The translations under genes and the position numbers were made by a program. The notes below the pieces were generated by a model. That model was given only the letters and a program-made list of their open reading frames with translations. It was not told where the DNA came from and did not search any database. From positions 1 to 63,200 of the forward strand of contig CAMDJV010000020.1 in NCBI GenBank assembly GCA_945901085.1: a stretch of 63,200 nucleotides of DNA. Reading direction: 5' to 3'. Position 1 is the stretch's first letter. Every line of letters starts with the position of its first letter. Source of the stretch: Rhodovarius crocodyli (lineage in GTDB: Bacteria > Pseudomonadota > Alphaproteobacteria > Acetobacterales > Acetobacteraceae). Positions 30,072 to 37,861 of this stretch are shown here, one piece after another.

Positions 30072-30554
30072 ATGAAGCGTTCTGATCTTACTGAGAAAAT
30101 TCTTGATATTAAGCGCGAGAAGGGCTGGACCTGGAAGTATATCAATGAAGAGATTGGCGGGATGTCGCCCACGCTCGTCACTGGCGCGCTGCTGGGGCAG
30201 ATGAAGCTGGTAAAGCCCTTGGCCGCCAAGGCAGCAAAACTCTTCGGGCTCTCGGAAGCCGAGGAGCGCATGCTCAACGAAGTGCCCTATCGCGGCACCC
30301 AAATGCCCCCCACCGACCCGCTGATCTACCGCTTCTACGAAATGGTCATGGTCAATGGCCCGGCCTGGAAAGCCCTCATCGAGGAAGAATTCGGCGACGG
30401 CATCATGTCCGCCATCGATTTCGACTTCGATTTCGAACGCCAGCCCAACCCCAAGGGCGACCGGGTGAAGATCTCCATGTCCGGCAAATTCCTGCCCTAT
30501 AAATATTATGGCAACGAACAGGGCATCCAGGAATACGGCTTCAAGGAGGAATAA
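30072..30554 (+). CDS. cynS: Cyanate hydratase (cyanase)
   Basis: 160 residues, within the family range of 147-160. The N-terminal half is a helical DNA-binding-like domain; the C-terminal catalytic domain has YRFYEMVMVNGPAWKALIEEEFGDGIMSAIDF, whose Arg, Glu and Ser match the catalytic triad, and it ends in KFLPYKYYGNEQGIQEYGF. It converts cyanate and bicarbonate to ammonia and CO2 (via carbamate) as a decamer. ATG at 30072 is chosen on family length. It makes the transporter genes upstream a cyanate-use module. Confidence 0.96.
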   Translation: MKRSDLTEKILDIKREKGWTWKYINEEIGGMSPTLVTGALLGQMKLVKPLAAKAAKLFGLSEAEERMLNEVPYRGTQMPPTDPLIYRFYEMVMVNGPAWKALIEEEFGDGIMSAIDFDFDFERQPNPKGDRVKISMSGKFLPYKYYGNEQGIQEYGFKEE

Positions 30555-30600
30555 GTCCGCGGCCTTCAAGCGGCCGAAAACCTCTGCTAAGCCCGATGCC

Positions 30601-31416
30601 ATGATCACAGAAACCTACACCGTTGGCATCGTTGGCCTTGGCGCCATTGGCATGCACCTCGCCCGCGCCCTCGATGCGGGCGTCCCCGGCCTGAAACTCG
30701 CCGCCGTCGCCGTGCGCGACCGCGAAAAGGCCCTGGCCGGCATGAAGGGCTTTCGTGACCGCCCGCTGATCCTCGACATCGAAAAACTCCCGCGCGAATG
30801 CGACATCATCGTCGAGGCCGCGCCCGCTTCCGTCTTCGAGCAGGCCGCCACCGCCGCCATCGAGGCCGGCTGCATCTTTGTCCCCAGCTCCTGCGGCGCC
30901 CTGCTGCCGCGCATGCATTTGGTCGAGCGCGCCCGGGAAACCGGTGCCCGCATCATCATCCCCACCGGCGCCCTTCTTGGCCTCGATGCCGTGCGCGCCG
31001 CGGCCGAGGGCCATGTCTCCACCGTCACCATCGAAACCCGCAAGCCGCCCGGCGGCCTGGTCGGCGCGCCCTATCTCGAAAAAAACAACATCGACGTGCT
31101 GGGCGTGAACGAAGCCACCATGGTGTTCAAAGGCAATGCTTTTGACGCAGCCCAAGGTTTTCCAGCCAATGTGAACGTCGCCGCCGCCCTGGCCCTGGCC
31201 GGCATCGGGCCTGAGCGCACCATGGTCGAAATCTGGGCCGACCCCGCCGTCACCCGCAACACCCACACCATCCGGGTCGAGGCGGATGAGGTGCGGCTGA
31301 CCATGACCATCGAGAATGTCCCCAGCCTCGAAAACCCCCGCACCGGCAAGATCACCCCGCTCTCCATCCTGGCCTGCCTGCGGGGGCTGACCTCCACCCT
31401 CAAGGTCGGCAGTTGA
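30601..31416 (+). CDS. L-aspartate dehydrogenase (NadX/DUF108 family)
   Basis: 271 residues. N-terminal Rossmann motif VGIVGLGAIGMHLARAL; the C-terminal catalytic block is NVNVAAALALAGIG, then ADPAVTRNTHTIRVEAD, carrying the conserved Asp, Arg, Asn and His of aspartate dehydrogenases. It interconverts aspartate and iminoaspartate or oxaloacetate plus ammonia with NAD(P). It starts 46 bp after cynS on the same strand and could be cotranscribed, giving a way to fix the ammonia freed by cyanase; this link is inference. No quinolinate synthase adjoins, so a NAD-synthesis role is not supported here. Confidence 0.85.
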   Translation: MITETYTVGIVGLGAIGMHLARALDAGVPGLKLAAVAVRDREKALAGMKGFRDRPLILDIEKLPRECDIIVEAAPASVFEQAATAAIEAGCIFVPSSCGALLPRMHLVERARETGARIIIPTGALLGLDAVRAAAEGHVSTVTIETRKPPGGLVGAPYLEKNNIDVLGVNEATMVFKGNAFDAAQGFPANVNVAAALALAGIGPERTMVEIWADPAVTRNTHTIRVEADEVRLTMTIENVPSLENPRTGKITPLSILACLRGLTSTLKVGS

Positions 31417-31422
31417 GCCCAG

Positions 31423-31526
31423 TTCACGCTTGAAAAATTACAGAATTTCGTCCTATAAAGGGCCGTCACCGGGGGAGCCGTGCCCGCTCCCCCGCCCATT
31501 TGGGGCAATTTGTCCGTAAACGACAT
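31423..31526 (+). ncRNA. Promoter-hairpin module A (candidate small RNA, first tandem copy)
   Basis: 104-bp unit, 78% identical (81/104) to the copy at 31567. It has TTGAAA (31430-31435), an 18-bp spacer and TATAAA (31454-31459), so transcription would begin near 31466. Next comes a perfect 8-bp hairpin GGGGGAGC/GCTCCCCC (31471-31478 with 31486-31493) whose right arm can instead pair with GGGG at 31502-31505. The last 20 bases are identical in both copies and hold an imperfect palindrome TGTCCGT-aa-ACGACA. No open frame is evident and no T-tract marks the 3' end. Confidence 0.45.
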
Positions 31527-31566
31527 AGTCCGCGCCATCGCCATCAGCGCGACAGCGCCCGCCCGA

Positions 31567-31670
31567 TTCACGCTTGAAACGCACGAGACAATTATCCTAT
31601 AAGAGACAGTCCACGGGAGAGCCGCGCCCGCTCACCCGCCCCTTTGGGTGAATTTGTCCGTAAACGACAT
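31567..31670 (+). ncRNA. Promoter-hairpin module B (candidate small RNA, second tandem copy)
   Basis: Second 104-bp unit, 144 bp downstream of the first, same length with no gaps. TTGAAA (31574-31579), 18-bp spacer, TATAAG (31598-31603). The first hairpin has a mismatch here, but the second is strengthened: CACCC (31633-31637) pairs with GGGTG (31646-31650). At unit positions 68 and 83 the C-G pair of copy A is an A-T pair here, a compensatory change. Transcription would run toward, and antisense to, the 3' end of the convergent Bug gene at 31679. Confidence 0.45.
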
Positions 31671-31678
31671 CTTCTGGC

Positions 31679-32647
31679 TTATCCGGCGTCTACGCGGATA
31701 TTGGCGGCCTCCGCCGTGGCCCTTGTGCGGGCCATCTCGGCGGCCCAGTAGCTCACCAGCGCCGCCGGCCCGCGCTCCTCTTCTGCCGCCACATCGGCCC
31801 CCAACTCGCGCTGGCGCTCCAGATAGGCGGGGCTTGCCATCACCCGCAGCAACGCGGCCGAGAGCTGCCCCTGCACCGCCTGCGGCATCGCCGCCGGCCC
31901 AACCAGCGCCGCCCAACTGCCCCCGGTCAGCCCGGCAAACCCGGCCTCGATCAGCGTCGGCACCTCGGGCATCAGCACCGAGCGCCTGGGCCCGGTGGTC
32001 GCCAGCACCCGCAGCCGGCCATCGCGCCACAGCGGAAACACGGTGGAAATCTCGCCCATCACGCTGGCCACATTGCCCGCTAGCGTATCGGGCACTGAAA
32101 GGCTGGAGCCCCGATAGGGCACATGGGTCAGCCGAATCCCGGCCGCCGCCATCAGCTGCTCAATGAGAAAATGCGTCGCACTGCCCTGGCCCGAGGAGCC
32201 AATGCTCAGCCCCCCGGCCCGGGCTGCGGCCAAATAGCCCGCCACGTCGCGGATAGGGCTTTCGCTTCGCACCGTCAGCGTCAGCGGGCTGCGGCTCACG
32301 AGGCCAATGGCGCAGAAATCCTGCGGCGCGGCATAGGGCATGCGCTGTTGCAGGATGGGGTTGTTCACCAGCGGGCCATTCGAGCCCAGCAGCAGGGTAT
32401 GGCCATCCGTGGCGCGCGCCACCACCTCAGCGCCCACGGTACCACCCGCGCCGGCGCGGTTTTCCACCAGCACCGGCTGCGGCAGCAGCGCCGCCATATG
32501 CAGCCCCAGCAGCCTTGCCTGCACGTCAGACGAGGTGCCAGCGGCAAAGGGCACGATAATACGGATGGGGCGCTCCACCTGGGCGAGAGCCGGGGGGCCG
32601 AGAGCCGGGGTGGCGAGGAGCAGGGCGGGGATGTGACGACGGCGCAT
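31679..32647 (-). CDS. Tripartite tricarboxylate transporter substrate-binding protein (Bug/TctC family)
   Basis: 322 residues from the ATG at 32647, with a Sec signal ending at PALAQ. Bug-family motifs: PIRIIVPFAAGTSSDVQARLL, PVLVENRAGAGGTVGAEVVA, LTHVPYRGSS. It is a periplasmic binding protein for small carboxylates. No TctA/TctB membrane genes lie nearby, so it is an orphan receptor. It is divergent from the alpha/beta hydrolase at 32712 with 64 bp between them. Ligand unknown. Confidence 0.92.
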   Translation of the reverse strand: MRRRHIPALLLATPALGPPALAQVERPIRIIVPFAAGTSSDVQARLLGLHMAALLPQPVLVENRAGAGGTVGAEVVARATDGHTLLLGSNGPLVNNPILQQRMPYAAPQDFCAIGLVSRSPLTLTVRSESPIRDVAGYLAAARAGGLSIGSSGQGSATHFLIEQLMAAAGIRLTHVPYRGSSLSVPDTLAGNVASVMGEISTVFPLWRDGRLRVLATTGPRRSVLMPEVPTLIEAGFAGLTGGSWAALVGPAAMPQAVQGQLSAALLRVMASPAYLERQRELGADVAAEEERGPAALVSYWAAEMARTRATAEAANIRVDAG

Positions 32648-32711
32648 GGCGGTGAGCTTGCGCGCCCCCCCGCCCCGCGCGCAAGCTCCCCCCAAAGTCA
32701 CGGAGGATGAG

Positions 32712-34700
32712 ATGCGTCGCACCACACTGGCCCTGCTGCTGCTGGCCGCGCCCATGATATCCCCAGCGGGCGCGCAGGTCAGCCGCTTCGATATGCAGCC
32801 CGCCCGCCCGGCCTTTGGCGGCGCGGCCTTCGGCGAGCGTGGCGGCTATGAATTGCTGCGCGGCCAGGCCACCATCGCAATCGACCCGGCGGACCCGCGC
32901 AATGCCGCCATCGCCGATATCGCCCTGGCCCCGCGCAATGCCGCGGGCCGGGTGGAGGCGGTGGCCGATGTCCTGATCCTGCGCCCGGCCGACCCCGCGC
33001 GCGGCAATGGCACGCTGCTGGTCGAGCCGCCCAATCGCGGACGCGCCATCATCGGCCAATTGCTGAACGACGCCGCCGCCCAGCGCAACGGCCGCTTCGA
33101 CGAAGCCGCCGATGCCGGCAATGGCTGGATGATGCGCCAAGGCTATACCCTGGCCTGGATAGGCTGGCAGGGTGACCCGACGCCCGGCCAGGGCATGCGG
33201 CTGCGGGTGCCCGCCGCCCCCGGCGTCACCGGCCAGGTGCGTGATGAATTCGTCTTCGACAATACCACCAACCCGGCCAGTGGCTTGCTCACCTATACCC
33301 CCGCCGAGCCAGCCCATCTGGCCATCACGGTCCGGGCCAAGACCACCGATGCCAGGCAGGCGGCCCCCGGCCTCGCGGTGCGCCTCAGCGCGCCCGGCCG
33401 GGTTGAGATCACCCGCCCCGCCGACATGGCCCCGGGGGCGATCTATGAGGTTACCTACCAGGCGCGCGACCCGGGGCTGATGGGCATGGGCTTCGCCGCC
33501 TTCCGTGACGTGACGGCGGCACTGCGCCATGGCGAGGGTGAGGCCAACCCGCAATCCGGCCGGACTGCCTCCCGCGCCGTCAGCCTGGGCGTCTCGCAAT
33601 CCGGCCGTTTCCTGCGGGATATGCTCTATCAGGGCTTCAACGAGGATACCCAGGGCCGCGCCGTCTTCGATGGCATGGTGCCGCATATCCCCGGCAGCCG
33701 CCGCAGCCACACCAATGCCCGCTGGGCCCAGCCCGGCCGCAACCCCTCTGACCATACCGACCGTCTCTACCCGGCCGACCAATTCCCCTTCACCTATGCC
33801 GAGACCACCGACCCGCTGACCAGCCGCACCGATGGGCTGCTGCGCCGCTGCGAGGCCAGCCGCACCTGCCCGCGGATCATGCAGACGGATAGTGAGTTCG
33901 AATATTTCGGTGCCCGCGGCTCGCTCACCGTCACCGACCCGCGCGGCGGCCATGTCGCATTGCCGCCCGGCGTGCGCGCCTACATGATGACCGGCCACCC
34001 GCATTACGCCACCGCCGATGCCTGGGCGGCGCGCGGCGCGGTCTGCGCCAATCCGTTGAACCCGCTGCAGGCCGGGGCACCCATGCGCGCGCTGATGGTG
34101 GCGCTGGAGGCCTGGATGCGTGATGGGGTGGAGCCGCCGGCCTCCCGCACGCCCAACGTGGCCAATGCGACGCTGGTTCCCGCCGGTCCCTTGGGGCGCC
34201 TCGCGAATAATGAACCTGCCGCCGCGGGGCCCGCCCTGGCCAGCGCCTTCACCGCCCTGCCGGGGATGGTGCTGCCCACCAGCCTGACGCCCGCGCCGCT
34301 GCTCGACACCGCCACCGACCCGGCGCGGGTGATGGGCGCCTATCCCATTCTGGTGCCGCGCGTGGATGCTGATGGCAATGCGCTGGCGGGGATTCGCCTG
34401 CCGGTGATCGAGGCGCCGCGCGCCACCTATACCGGCTTCAACCCGCGGGGTGCGGGTTATGGTGAGGGGGCGCTCTGCACCAATATGGGCAGTGTGCTGC
34501 CGCTCGCCGCCACCCGCGCCGCGCGCGAGGCCGCGGGCGACCCGCGCCCCTCGATTGAAGAGCGCTGGCCGGGCGATAGCTATGTTGCGGCGGTGCAGGC
34601 CAGTGCGGCGAAGCTGTTGGCCGAGCGGCTGCTGCTCGCCGAGGATGCTGCGGCCATGGTCGCGGCGGCGCGGGCGGGGACGCTGGCGCGGCTCAGGTAG
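32712..34700 (+). CDS. Exported alpha/beta hydrolase domain protein
   Basis: 662 residues from the ATG at 32712. A Sec signal (TTLALLLLAAPMISPAGAQ) is followed by a beta-rich N-terminal half and then SLGVSQSGRFLRDMLYQGFN near 297, the nucleophile-elbow region of the alpha/beta-hydrolase-domain family (PF20091-type), and RRSHTNARWAQPGRNPSDHT. The product is probably a periplasmic esterase or amidase; the substrate is unknown. The gene faces away from a Bug receptor, a pairing that may mean one takes up what the other releases (inference). Confidence 0.75.
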   Translation: MRRTTLALLLLAAPMISPAGAQVSRFDMQPARPAFGGAAFGERGGYELLRGQATIAIDPADPRNAAIADIALAPRNAAGRVEAVADVLILRPADPARGNGTLLVEPPNRGRAIIGQLLNDAAAQRNGRFDEAADAGNGWMMRQGYTLAWIGWQGDPTPGQGMRLRVPAAPGVTGQVRDEFVFDNTTNPASGLLTYTPAEPAHLAITVRAKTTDARQAAPGLAVRLSAPGRVEITRPADMAPGAIYEVTYQARDPGLMGMGFAAFRDVTAALRHGEGEANPQSGRTASRAVSLGVSQSGRFLRDMLYQGFNEDTQGRAVFDGMVPHIPGSRRSHTNARWAQPGRNPSDHTDRLYPADQFPFTYAETTDPLTSRTDGLLRRCEASRTCPRIMQTDSEFEYFGARGSLTVTDPRGGHVALPPGVRAYMMTGHPHYATADAWAARGAVCANPLNPLQAGAPMRALMVALEAWMRDGVEPPASRTPNVANATLVPAGPLGRLANNEPAAAGPALASAFTALPGMVLPTSLTPAPLLDTATDPARVMGAYPILVPRVDADGNALAGIRLPVIEAPRATYTGFNPRGAGYGEGALCTNMGSVLPLAATRAAREAAGDPRPSIEERWPGDSYVAAVQASAAKLLAERLLLAEDAAAMVAAARAGTLARLR

Positions 34701-34820
34701 CGCCGTCAGGCCGAGGAGCGGCGAAGAGCGTCGTCATTCGGCATGGCCCCGGCGGCGTGGGCGGGGAATTAAGCGTCGTCAGGCCGAGGCGCGGCGAAGA
34801 GCGCCGTCAGTTCGGCATAG
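34701..34820. repeat. Direct repeat: duplicated 3' end of the flavin reductase gene
   Basis: A 45-bp stretch at 34701-34745 repeats, with a few changes, the segment at 34774-34820 that codes the C-terminus of the flavin reductase (period 73 bp). The outer copy is non-coding and lies between two convergent genes. It looks like a short tandem duplication in which the gene kept one copy. Confidence 0.65.
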
Positions 34821-35371
34821 TCGCGATAGCCGCAGCGGGCGATGGTCTGCGCGGCCACCGCGTCAAAATGGCCGTTGTTCAGCACCGCCTCGGCGATATG
34901 CACGCCCACCACCTGGCCGATGATCAGCCAGCCACCGCTGGGTTGGCCATCGAGATCGGTCATCTCCATGGCTTGCGTCACCCGGCATTCCAGCGCGGCG
35001 GGGCTGAGCGCGACCCGGGGCGGCTTGACCATGCGGCTGGGCGCTTCGGCGATGCCGGCGGCGGCGAATTCGGACACCCCCTCGGGCAGTGAGCCGGAAC
35101 TGGCATTCATCGCCGCGAAGAGCGGGCGGGTGGCGAGGTTGAAGACGAATTCACCCGTCTCAATCGCATTCTTGGCGGAGTGCTTCAGTGTCTCCGAGGT
35201 GAAGGCCAGCAAAGCGGGCCGGGTATGGACCAGGTTGAAGAAGCTATAGGGCGCCAGATTGGGCCGCCCCTGCGTATCGAGGGTGGAAATCCAGCCGATC
35301 GGCCGGGGCGCGACAATCGCCTTCAGCGGGTCATGCGGCAGGCCGTGGCCGTGTTTTGGTTCATAGAACAT
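34769..35371 (-). CDS. Flavin reductase family protein (FMN-binding split barrel)
   Basis: 200 residues. The N-terminal region KAIVAPRPIGWISTLDTQG and PNLAPYSFFNLV are the FMN-binding signature of the DIM6/NTAB flavoprotein group; NLATRPLFAAMNASSG and GQVVGVHI follow. It probably binds FMN and reduces flavin or serves as the reductase of a monooxygenase; no such partner adjoins. It lies just upstream (3 bp) of the chromate transporter pair on the same strand. Confidence 0.82.
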   Translation of the reverse strand: MFYEPKHGHGLPHDPLKAIVAPRPIGWISTLDTQGRPNLAPYSFFNLVHTRPALLAFTSETLKHSAKNAIETGEFVFNLATRPLFAAMNASSGSLPEGVSEFAAAGIAEAPSRMVKPPRVALSPAALECRVTQAMEMTDLDGQPSGGWLIIGQVVGVHIAEAVLNNGHFDAVAAQTIARCGYRDYAELTALFAAPRPDDA

Positions 35372-35374
35372 GCG

Positions 35375-35911
35375 TCACCCCAGAAGCAGAATGCCAAGCA
35401 CCGCGCCGCCACCCAGCATCCAGAGCGGCGAGGCCTTGGTCAGAAACACGAAGCCCGCCGTGGCGGCGGTGAGGCCCATGGCCACGAGTGGCAGATTGCC
35501 CCAGGTGGCCAGTGCCGTCTCCCCCAGCAGCAGGGCGGAGGCGGTGACGAGGCCGAGCGCCACCGGCACCATGCCGCGCTCAATGCGCCGGAGCCAAATG
35601 GCGCCGGTCAGCCGGGCGCGCATGGTGGAAAACCCCAGCGCCAGCAGCCCCGCCGGCCCGCACATGGCGATGGTGGCACCCAGCAGGCCGAGCGGGCCTG
35701 CGACATGCCAGCCAAACACGCCCACCACCAGCACATTGGGCCCGGGCGAGGCCTGGGCCAGGGCATAGCTGCGGGCGAAGCTGGCATCATCCATCCAGCC
35801 ATGCTCCTCGACGATCAGCCGATGCATATCGCCCAGCACCGCGCTGCCGCCGCCCACCGCGATGATGGAAAGCTGGGCCAGGCCGGCCATGAGGGCGAGC
35901 AGGTCGGTCAT
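35375..35911 (-). CDS. Chromate transporter, C-terminal-type half protein
   Basis: 178 residues from the ATG at 35911 (ATGA overlap with its partner). About five or six membrane helices; LSIIAVGGGSAVLGDMHRLIVEE and YALAQASPGPNVLVVGVFGW match the repeat of CHR transporters (the GPNV turn is typical). Short CHR proteins are encoded as pairs and are thought to work as heterodimers, equal to one long ChrA. Chromate is the named substrate of the family, but the true anion here is unknown. Confidence 0.85.
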   Translation of the reverse strand: MTDLLALMAGLAQLSIIAVGGGSAVLGDMHRLIVEEHGWMDDASFARSYALAQASPGPNVLVVGVFGWHVAGPLGLLGATIAMCGPAGLLALGFSTMRARLTGAIWLRRIERGMVPVALGLVTASALLLGETALATWGNLPLVAMGLTAATAGFVFLTKASPLWMLGGGAVLGILLLG

Positions 35912-36438
35912 CGCCGCGCTTCCAGATAGGCGGCGAGAATGCCCAGCGGTGCCAGGCCCAGAATGATCCAGGGCAGCGGCAGCCGCCACAGCGCGAGGCC
36001 GAGTGCTGTAAGCCCTATCGCCACCATCGGCGCCGAGGGCCGGGCGCCGCGCACCAGTTTGAACGCCGTGCCCAGCATCATGCCCGCCGCCGCCGAGGCC
36101 ACCCCGGCCAGCGCGCCGCGCACCACGCCCAGATGGCCGAACCGGTCATAGAGCAGGCAGAGCATGGACAGGATAATGAGCGGCCCGGCAAACAGCCCCG
36201 CCACCGCCGCTGCCGCCCCGCGCACGCCACAAAAGCCGTGGCCGACGATGATGGCGGTGTTCATCGCATTGGGCCCGGGCAGCACCTGGCCCAGGCCCAG
36301 CCGCTCGGCGAATTCACGGTCGGTCAGCCAGCCGCGCTTTTCCACCAGCATGCGGCGCGCCCAGGCATTGGCGCCGCCGAAGCTGGAGATCCCCACCTGG
36401 AAATAGGCGGTGAAGAGGTTTTTCGCGGTGGGGCTCAC
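35908..36438 (-). CDS. Chromate transporter, N-terminal-type half protein (GTG start)
   Basis: 176 residues from a GTG at 36438 whose GTGA overlaps the amidohydrolase stop; a TTG at 36471 is the alternative. FTAYFQVGISSFGGANAWARRML and LGQVLPGPNAMNTAIIVGHGF are the first-half CHR motifs. Several membrane helices. Forms a translationally coupled pair with the gene at 35375. Confidence 0.84.
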   Translation of the reverse strand: MSPTAKNLFTAYFQVGISSFGGANAWARRMLVEKRGWLTDREFAERLGLGQVLPGPNAMNTAIIVGHGFCGVRGAAAAVAGLFAGPLIILSMLCLLYDRFGHLGVVRGALAGVASAAAGMMLGTAFKLVRGARPSAPMVAIGLTALGLALWRLPLPWIILGLAPLGILAAYLEARR

Positions 36439-37610
36439 CGGGGCAGCAACTGCTCCGCCAGGGTGGACCAATAGCTGGCGCCGGTGGCCAGCACCTCATC
36501 GTTGAAATCATATTTCGGGTGGTGCAGGCCTGGGTCGGCATCGGTGCGGCCGCCGCCGATCATGATGTAGCTGCCGGCCTTGGCCTCCAGCATATAGGCG
36601 AAATCCTCGCCGCCCATGGTGGGTTTTTCCATGTGGATGACGCGTGCCTCGCCGGCCACGGCGCGGGCGGCTTTGAGGGTGAGCTGGGTGCTCTCGGGGT
36701 CATTGATGGTGGCCGGGGTGTAGCGCACAAAACTGCATTCGGCGCTGGCACCAAAGGCGCTGGCGATGGTGGGCACAAGGTGCAGGAAGCGGGCCTTCAA
36801 CAGCTCCCCCACCTCGGGTTTGAACCAGCGCGCGGTGCCCTGCATGTGCACGCTGTCGGGGATCACATTATGGGTGAAGCCGCCCTTGATGTGGCCGATG
36901 GTGATGACGCCCGCCTCCACCGGCTCGACATTGCGCGCCACGATGCTTTGCAGGCCCTGGACGATGGCGGCGGCGACCATGATGGGGTCCACGCCCTCAT
37001 GCGGCATGGCGCCATGCGCGCCGCGGCCCTGCAGGCTGATCTCCAGATTGGCCACGGCGGCCATGATAGGCCCCTCGCGCCAGGCGAATTGCCCGGCCGG
37101 CAGCCCGGGCCAATTGTGCATGCCAAAGACGCGGCTGACGGGGAAGCGCTCAAAAATACCGTCATTGACCATGACGCCGGCGCCGCCGGCATTTTCCTCG
37201 GCCGGCTGAAAGATGAGCACGACCGAGCCTGAGAAATTGCGCGTCTCCGCCAGGTAGCGGGCGGCGCCGAGCAGCATGGTGGTGTGGCCGTCATGGCCGC
37301 AGGCATGCATTTTGCCCGGGGTTTGCGAGGCCCAGGCGGTGCCGGTCAGTTCTTCCACCGGCAGGGCATCCATATCGGCGCGCAGGCCGATGGCGCGGCC
37401 ATTGGGGCCACCTTGACCATGGATGATGCCGATGACGCCGGTGCCGGAGAAACCGGTGACCACCTCATCACAGCCGAATTCGCGCAGGCGCTCGGCCACG
37501 ATGCCGGCGGTGCGGTGCTCCTGGAAACCCAGCTCCGGGTGCATGTGGAAATCCCGCCGCCATGCGGTGAGTTCGGGGTGGAATTCGGCGATACGGTTGA
37601 TCACAGGCAT
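36435..37610 (-). CDS. M20D-family amidohydrolase (hippurate hydrolase-like)
   Basis: 391 residues from the ATG at 37610. Metal-binding and catalytic motifs: MHPELGFQEHRT, KMHACGHDGHTTMLLGAAR (His and Asp), FQPAEENAGGAG (Glu pair) and the lid domain following. It hydrolyses N-acyl amino acids or similar amides in the cytoplasm. It is the first gene of an apparent four-gene minus-strand unit with the chromate transporter pair and the flavin reductase, although the functional link is not obvious. Confidence 0.9.
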   Translation of the reverse strand: MPVINRIAEFHPELTAWRRDFHMHPELGFQEHRTAGIVAERLREFGCDEVVTGFSGTGVIGIIHGQGGPNGRAIGLRADMDALPVEELTGTAWASQTPGKMHACGHDGHTTMLLGAARYLAETRNFSGSVVLIFQPAEENAGGAGVMVNDGIFERFPVSRVFGMHNWPGLPAGQFAWREGPIMAAVANLEISLQGRGAHGAMPHEGVDPIMVAAAIVQGLQSIVARNVEPVEAGVITIGHIKGGFTHNVIPDSVHMQGTARWFKPEVGELLKARFLHLVPTIASAFGASAECSFVRYTPATINDPESTQLTLKAARAVAGEARVIHMEKPTMGGEDFAYMLEAKAGSYIMIGGGRTDADPGLHHPKYDFNDEVLATGASYWSTLAEQLLPR

Positions 37611-37684
37611 GGGGTTGCTCCGGCGGCGCTTGATGGTGGGGTTATGATAGCCATCTGCATGGCCTGACAAGAAAGGTTCCGACG

Positions 37685-37861
37685 ATGATATTCAAGGCAT
37701 TGGCTGCGCCGCTGATGGTGGCGCATGTGGTGGTGAGCGGTGCCTTCACCGCGGGCGCCGTGGCTGGGGCGGCGGGCGTGGTGGGGCTTTGCGCGCTGCG
37801 CCGCCGGCTCAAGGAGAAAAAGGCCGAAACGTCTGGCGAAGACCTTCTGCCAGCGGCATAG
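37685..37861 (+). CDS. Small hydrophobic protein (58 residues)
   Basis: Starts MIFKALAAPLMVAHVVVSG and continues as one long hydrophobic, glycine and alanine-rich stretch, then a basic KEKKAE tail: a likely single-span or hairpin membrane protein with the tail in the cytoplasm. AAAGG lies about nine bases before the ATG. The last 53 bases overlap the 3' end of the convergent SDR gene. No family recognised; the hydrophobic pattern and start site support it, but no homology evidence is available. Confidence 0.45.
   Translation: MIFKALAAPLMVAHVVVSGAFTAGAVAGAAGVVGLCALRRRLKEKKAETSGEDLLPAA

Noticed and set aside
31632-32030. Minus-strand frame reading through module B into the Bug gene, ending in MSFTDKFTQRGG
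   Set aside because: Out of frame with the receptor; the matching reading in module A differs and breaks up, so a conserved small peptide is not supported.
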